From contig JBGAIY010000289.1 in the NCBI GenBank assembly GCA_044225205.1, forward strand, positions 1 through 10,043: a stretch of 10,043 bases of DNA, read 5' to 3'. This document shows positions 7,823 to 10,043 of the stretch, one piece after another. The notes beneath the pieces were generated by a model. That model worked only from the letters and a program-made list of their open reading frames with translations, ran no database searches and was not told the origin of the DNA. Source of the stretch: JAEUJT01 sp044225205 (GTDB taxonomy: Bacteria > Myxococcota > Myxococcia > Myxococcales > Myxococcaceae). Position 1 is the first letter of the stretch; each line of letters starts with the position of its first letter. A program made the translations under genes and the position numbers.

Positions 7823-7851
7823 CAATGGAGCACCGAATCCTCGCTCCATTG
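7823..7851. repeat. 9-bp inverted repeat with 11-nt spacer, candidate enhancer site or terminator
   Basis: CAATGGAGC (7823-7831) and GCTCCATTG (7843-7851) are exact reverse complements separated by 11 nt, 27 nt after the activator stop codon. No T run follows, which argues against a standard intrinsic terminator. The centre is about 108 bp upstream of the start predicted from the sigma-54-like element at 7919-7934, the usual distance for a dyad bound by a sigma-54 activator. Role is inferred. Confidence 0.5.
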
Positions 7852-7918
7852 GCACTCCAAGGCCGGCACGACCACACGTAACCATTCGATTTTACGAACA
7901 AAAGCTCATTCACGCGCC

Positions 7919-7934
7919 CGGTCTCGGGGTTGCT
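7919..7934 (+). promoter_or_regulatory. Candidate sigma-54 (-24/-12) promoter of the solenoid lipoprotein gene
   Basis: The element CGGTCT-CGGGG-TTGCT has GG at 7920-7921 and GC at 7932-7933 separated by exactly 10 bp, the spacing required by sigma-54. The -12 half matches consensus TTGCW perfectly; the -24 half retains only the GG of TGGCAC, giving 7 of 11 consensus positions. Transcription would begin near 7945 and give a leader of about 24 nt containing the AGGAG ribosome-binding site. The gene just upstream encodes a sigma-54 activator. Other sequence in 7797-7968 shows no convincing sigma-70 promoter. Confidence 0.4.
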
Positions 7935-7968
7935 GTTGCTCCTGGGAGTCGTTCAACCAGGAGACACC

Positions 7969-9093
7969 ATGAACTCGAAGCACTTGTCGTTGTTGGCGTG
8001 GGTCGTTTTGACGGGCTGTGGCGAACAGCTGGTGACGACCAAGCCCTCGCCGGGGGTCGCCGGCAAGAACACGGCGGCGTTGACCTGCCCGACCTCGCCT
8101 GCGCCCGACCTGATGACGATGGCGGTGTGTGCGTGCGGCAACCTCGAAGGGGTGGGTCAAGGCATCACGACCCACGCTTCGGCGGCGGGCCAGACGGCGA
8201 ACATCGGCATCAACGGCACCGCCAACGTGGTCGGCACGTGGAACGTCGAAGGCACGCTTCGGGCGCACGACGGCATCAGCGGCGTGGGCGAGCTGACGGT
8301 GCGCGACGACGCGCTCACCTATGGCAACTTCGACGGCGTGGGTCAGGCCAACATCGGCCGTACGCTGGCGGTCAGGGGCAACCTGTCGAGCGTGGGTGAC
8401 TTGACCGTGGGAGGGGCGCTGAAAATCGGCGGCACGATCGATTCGGTCGGGGGCGCGACGCTGACGCCGCAGGCGTTTGACCTGGGCGACGGCATGCCGT
8501 GCAACTGCGACGGCCTGAACGTGGCCGCCGAGGTGACGAAAGGGGCGGCGCACCCCCAGACGCAGCAGCTCGGCGCGGTCGACACCACAGGCGACGGCAA
8601 CCTCACCTTCACGACCGGCTCGTATTACCTGCCGAGCTTTCGTGCGACGGGCACCATGAACATCACGATCGACGGGGCGGTGGCGTTGTACGTCGGTGGA
8701 GACTTCAACCTCGTCGGAGACGGGGCGCTCAACGTGCCGCCCGGTTCGACCCTCGACCTCTACGTCGCGGGCAACGTCGAGACGGTGGGCACGACCCTCT
8801 TCAAGTCGGCCCCGACGCCGGGCGCGGTTCGTTGGTACGTGCACGGTGGCTATTCGGCCGTGGGTGAGCAGACCCTGCCCTTGTCGATCTACGCGCCGAA
8901 CGCGAACCTCGACTTCGTCGGTGGCACCACCATTCAAGGTTCGGTGCTGGCGCATTCGATTTCGAGCACGGGCGGGCTCGACGTGACGTACGCGGGCCCT
9001 TCGGCTCCGGCGCAAGGCACGTGCACCAACGACCCGTTGCCGGGCGGCTCGACCGACGCCGACGCGGGCACCGGGGTCATCGGCATTTACTGA
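7969..9093 (+). CDS. Putative lipoprotein with bactofilin-like beta-solenoid repeats
   Basis: A 374-residue predicted lipoprotein of unknown function. ATG at 7969 has AGGAG 5 nt upstream and starts a short signal MNSKHLSLLAWVVLTGC with lipobox LTGC (C17 lipidated). Residues about 85-167 form a regular 18-residue repeat with VG at fixed positions (units at 85-102, 103-120, 121-138, 139-156, then a partial unit), the periodicity of one turn of a right-handed beta-helix as in bactofilins. The second half (about 225-345) is also glycine-rich with short alternating beta segments such as ALYVGGDFNLVG and LDLYVAGNVETVG, and resembles the glycine-rich C-termini of proteins that bear DUF7305-like domains; that match is from memory only. 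Cysteine pairs CAC (54-56) and CNC (178-180) stand out. It ends in a short D/G-rich tail. The upstream activator and sigma-54-like element suggest it is that activator's target. Confidence 0.83.
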   Translation: MNSKHLSLLAWVVLTGCGEQLVTTKPSPGVAGKNTAALTCPTSPAPDLMTMAVCACGNLEGVGQGITTHASAAGQTANIGINGTANVVGTWNVEGTLRAHDGISGVGELTVRDDALTYGNFDGVGQANIGRTLAVRGNLSSVGDLTVGGALKIGGTIDSVGGATLTPQAFDLGDGMPCNCDGLNVAAEVTKGAAHPQTQQLGAVDTTGDGNLTFTTGSYYLPSFRATGTMNITIDGAVALYVGGDFNLVGDGALNVPPGSTLDLYVAGNVETVGTTLFKSAPTPGAVRWYVHGGYSAVGEQTLPLSIYAPNANLDFVGGTTIQGSVLAHSISSTGGLDVTYAGPSAPAQGTCTNDPLPGGSTDADAGTGVIGIY

Positions 9094-9108
9094 GCCCGCC
9101 TGCTCGAG

Positions 9109-9129
9109 GGTTCGTGTAATTTGCGAACC
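9109..9129. promoter_or_regulatory. Inverted repeat enclosing a -10-like box, directly before the start codon
   Basis: GGTTCG (9109-9114) and CGAACC (9124-9129) are exact reverse complements around a 9-nt AT-rich centre, and the ATG follows at once at 9130. The centre contains TGTAAT (9115-9120; 5 of 6 to TATAAT) and TAATTT 7 nt before the ATG, spacing that would give a leaderless or nearly leaderless mRNA. No -35 or ribosome-binding site is seen. It could equally be a small hairpin between two co-transcribed genes. Confidence 0.35.
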
Positions 9130-10043
9130 ATGCACGTCACCTGGTGCGCGCTCGCGGTTGCCATGGCGGCCCACCCCTACCTGCGCCTCGGCGAACAACA
9201 GTTCGAGGCGCAGGCGTACGCCAAGGCGGTCAAGCAGCTGACCTTGACCGCGCAGTTGCCCGAGCTCAGCCGAGAAGACCGCCGCCGAACGATGGACTTG
9301 CTCGCCCAGAGCCACCTGGCGCTGGGAGCGAGAGCCGAAGCCATTGACGCCTACGGCGCACTGTTGGCCAAAGACCCGCACGCGCCGATGCCAGAGGGTG
9401 GGCCCAAAGTGCGCGAGGCGTTTCGGTTGGCCAAAGAACGCGTCTACCCGAAAGAATTCGTCGCGCTGCGCAGGCTCGACGCCGCGGTCGGCCACGTGCT
9501 GTTGCAAGTGACCGACCCGTGGAACTTGACGTCGTCGTTCGTACTTCACCAAGCCAAGAGCGCCACCGGCCCGTATTCGGCGGTGCCGTTGACCCGAGAA
9601 GACGACCTGGTTCGGGCGCAACTCGCGGCCGACGCCCACGCGTACTACGTCGACGCGAAGTCGGCCGACGAGCGAGTGCTGGCCCAGTTTTGCAGTGAGC
9701 GCGAGCCATGCACGGTCGTGCGGCTCGAACCGTCAGACGTGGCGGTCGCGGGGGCGGCGACGACGAATGCCGCGGGGGCGCCCAACTTGGTCACGGCGGT
9801 CACGAGCTCAGCGGCCCAACCGGCGCCGCGCCCCAGGTGGGTCAACTGGGTGGTTTCGGCGGTGTCGTTCGCGGCGGTCGTTGCCGCGACGTCATTGGCG
9901 ATTTTGGCGAGCATCGATTCGCGTGTAGTAGTTGACGCCCAGGTAGTCGATTCGGTTGACGAGGTCGCCTCGCGGGGTCGCGTCATCGGGCGTGCCGTCG
10001 AGGTTCGCGTCGACCCGGCCTTTGATCACCGCGTCGAGAAAGG
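9130..10043 (+). CDS. Secreted/anchored helical-repeat (TPR-like) protein, 3'-partial, reading into antisense hydrolase DNA
   Basis: An open frame of 304 codons from ATG 9130 to the right edge with no stop. The first 14 residues (MHVTWCALAVAMAA) form a short signal-like segment. Residues about 16-105 are alpha-helical with TPR-like spacing (YLRLGEQQFEAQAYAKAVKQL; LLAQSHLALGARAEAIDAYGALLAKDP). A domain of about 110-200 of unknown type contains two cysteines (C188, C194), followed by an Ala/Thr-rich linker and a transmembrane helix at about 237-260. This layout is common in myxobacterial envelope proteins of unknown role. From about residue 262 (9913-9925) onward the frame is the exact antisense of a glycoside hydrolase frame and does not look like real protein, so the true C-terminus is missing or altered. 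The gene starts 36 nt after the solenoid lipoprotein gene and may be co-transcribed. Coding up to about 9915 is well supported; the tail is not. Confidence 0.7.
   Translation, partial: MHVTWCALAVAMAAHPYLRLGEQQFEAQAYAKAVKQLTLTAQLPELSREDRRRTMDLLAQSHLALGARAEAIDAYGALLAKDPHAPMPEGGPKVREAFRLAKERVYPKEFVALRRLDAAVGHVLLQVTDPWNLTSSFVLHQAKSATGPYSAVPLTREDDLVRAQLAADAHAYYVDAKSADERVLAQFCSEREPCTVVRLEPSDVAVAGAATTNAAGAPNLVTAVTSSAAQPAPRPRWVNWVVSAVSFAAVVAATSLAILASIDSRVVVDAQVVDSVDEVASRGRVIGRAVEVRVDPAFDHRVEK
9892..10043 (-). pseudogene. Family 1 glycoside hydrolase fragment, truncated before the nucleophile region
   Basis: On the minus strand the last 49 codons before TGA at 9892-9894 contain FLDAVIKGRVDANLDG, then DDATPRGDL, then RIDYLGVNYYTR. 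The D(Y/F)LGVNYYT motif after an FLD-x(3)-G segment is characteristic of glycoside hydrolase family 1 (beta-glucosidase type). The D-x-N-x-D-G insert resembles a calcium loop. In family 1 the NYYT motif lies roughly two thirds along the protein and the nucleophile motif (ITENG) follows tens of residues later. Here the frame ends 8 codons after NYYTR, and neither other minus-strand frame downstream resumes a family 1 sequence. The visible product would lack its nucleophile and C-terminal barrel strands. The 5' part lies right of the window. It may be a true pseudogene, a rearrangement scar, or an assembly artefact. Confidence 0.6.

Noticed and set aside
7850..7864. TGGCAC at 7850-7855, an exact match to the sigma-54 -24 half-site
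   Set aside because: The following GC is one base too close (GG to GC spacing 9, not 10) and there is no TTGC half; it also lies inside the dyad, over 100 bp from the gene. The element at 7919-7934 has correct spacing.
7906..9639. 577-codon minus-strand open frame opposite the solenoid lipoprotein and helical-repeat genes
   Set aside because: R/V/H/Q-rich translation without motifs; the + strand has signal peptides, ribosome-binding site and regular repeats.
9645..9986. Minus-strand open frame that could have continued the glycoside hydrolase after a frameshift
   Set aside because: Its Ala/Thr-rich sequence has no family 1 motif and no ITENG; it mirrors the + strand linker and transmembrane region.
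1..10043. CRISPR arrays, tRNA or rRNA genes, insertion sequences
   Set aside because: No spaced direct repeats, no recognisable tRNA/rRNA sequence and no transposase or terminal inverted repeats were seen.

Overview
The window is GC-rich, densely coding bacterial DNA. A Hanks-type kinase with a C-terminal PEGA domain, an FHA-domain sigma-54 activator and several lipoproteins with D/N/G-rich loops suggest a myxobacterium or relative (Myxococcota). This is inferred from gene content alone; no rRNA or other marker gene is present.

Layout. (1) 1-1774, + strand: C-terminal part of a SNF2/HepA-type helicase whose N-terminus lies left of the window. (2) 1826-4910, - strand: a three-gene operon with 4-nt stop/start overlaps at both junctions, in transcription order a large lipoprotein, a TetR regulator and an enoyl-CoA hydratase/isomerase-family protein. 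Its promoter region (4911-5050) carries a perfect 14-bp palindrome between a -35-like and a -10-like element. (3) 5051-7796, + strand: a membrane Ser/Thr kinase and, 4 nt later, an FHA-AAA+-Fis sigma-54 activator. (4) 7797-7968: an intergenic region with a 9-bp dyad and, about 70 bp further on, a GG-N10-GC element with a perfect TTGCT half, correctly spaced for sigma-54. (5) 7969-9093, + strand: a lipoprotein with an 18-residue solenoid repeat. (6) 9130 to the right edge, + strand: a secreted or anchored helical-repeat protein with one late transmembrane segment. (7) 9892 to the right edge, - strand: the fragment of a family 1 glycoside hydrolase.

How the parts may work together. The kinase, FHA activator, dyad, sigma-54-like promoter and solenoid lipoprotein read as one envelope-signalling cassette: an exported PEGA domain senses, the kinase phosphorylates, the FHA protein reads phosphothreonine and turns on the adjacent surface lipoprotein. 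The parts are visible in the sequence; the wiring is inference. The minus-strand operon looks autoregulated by its TetR protein and couples an acyl-CoA enzyme to a surface lipoprotein.

The most anomalous point is near 9895-9925. The + strand gene has no in-frame stop and runs into antisense hydrolase sequence, while the hydrolase stops 8 codons after its NYYTR motif, before its catalytic nucleophile region. Both genes seem cut at one junction, either a real deletion/rearrangement or an assembly misjoin.
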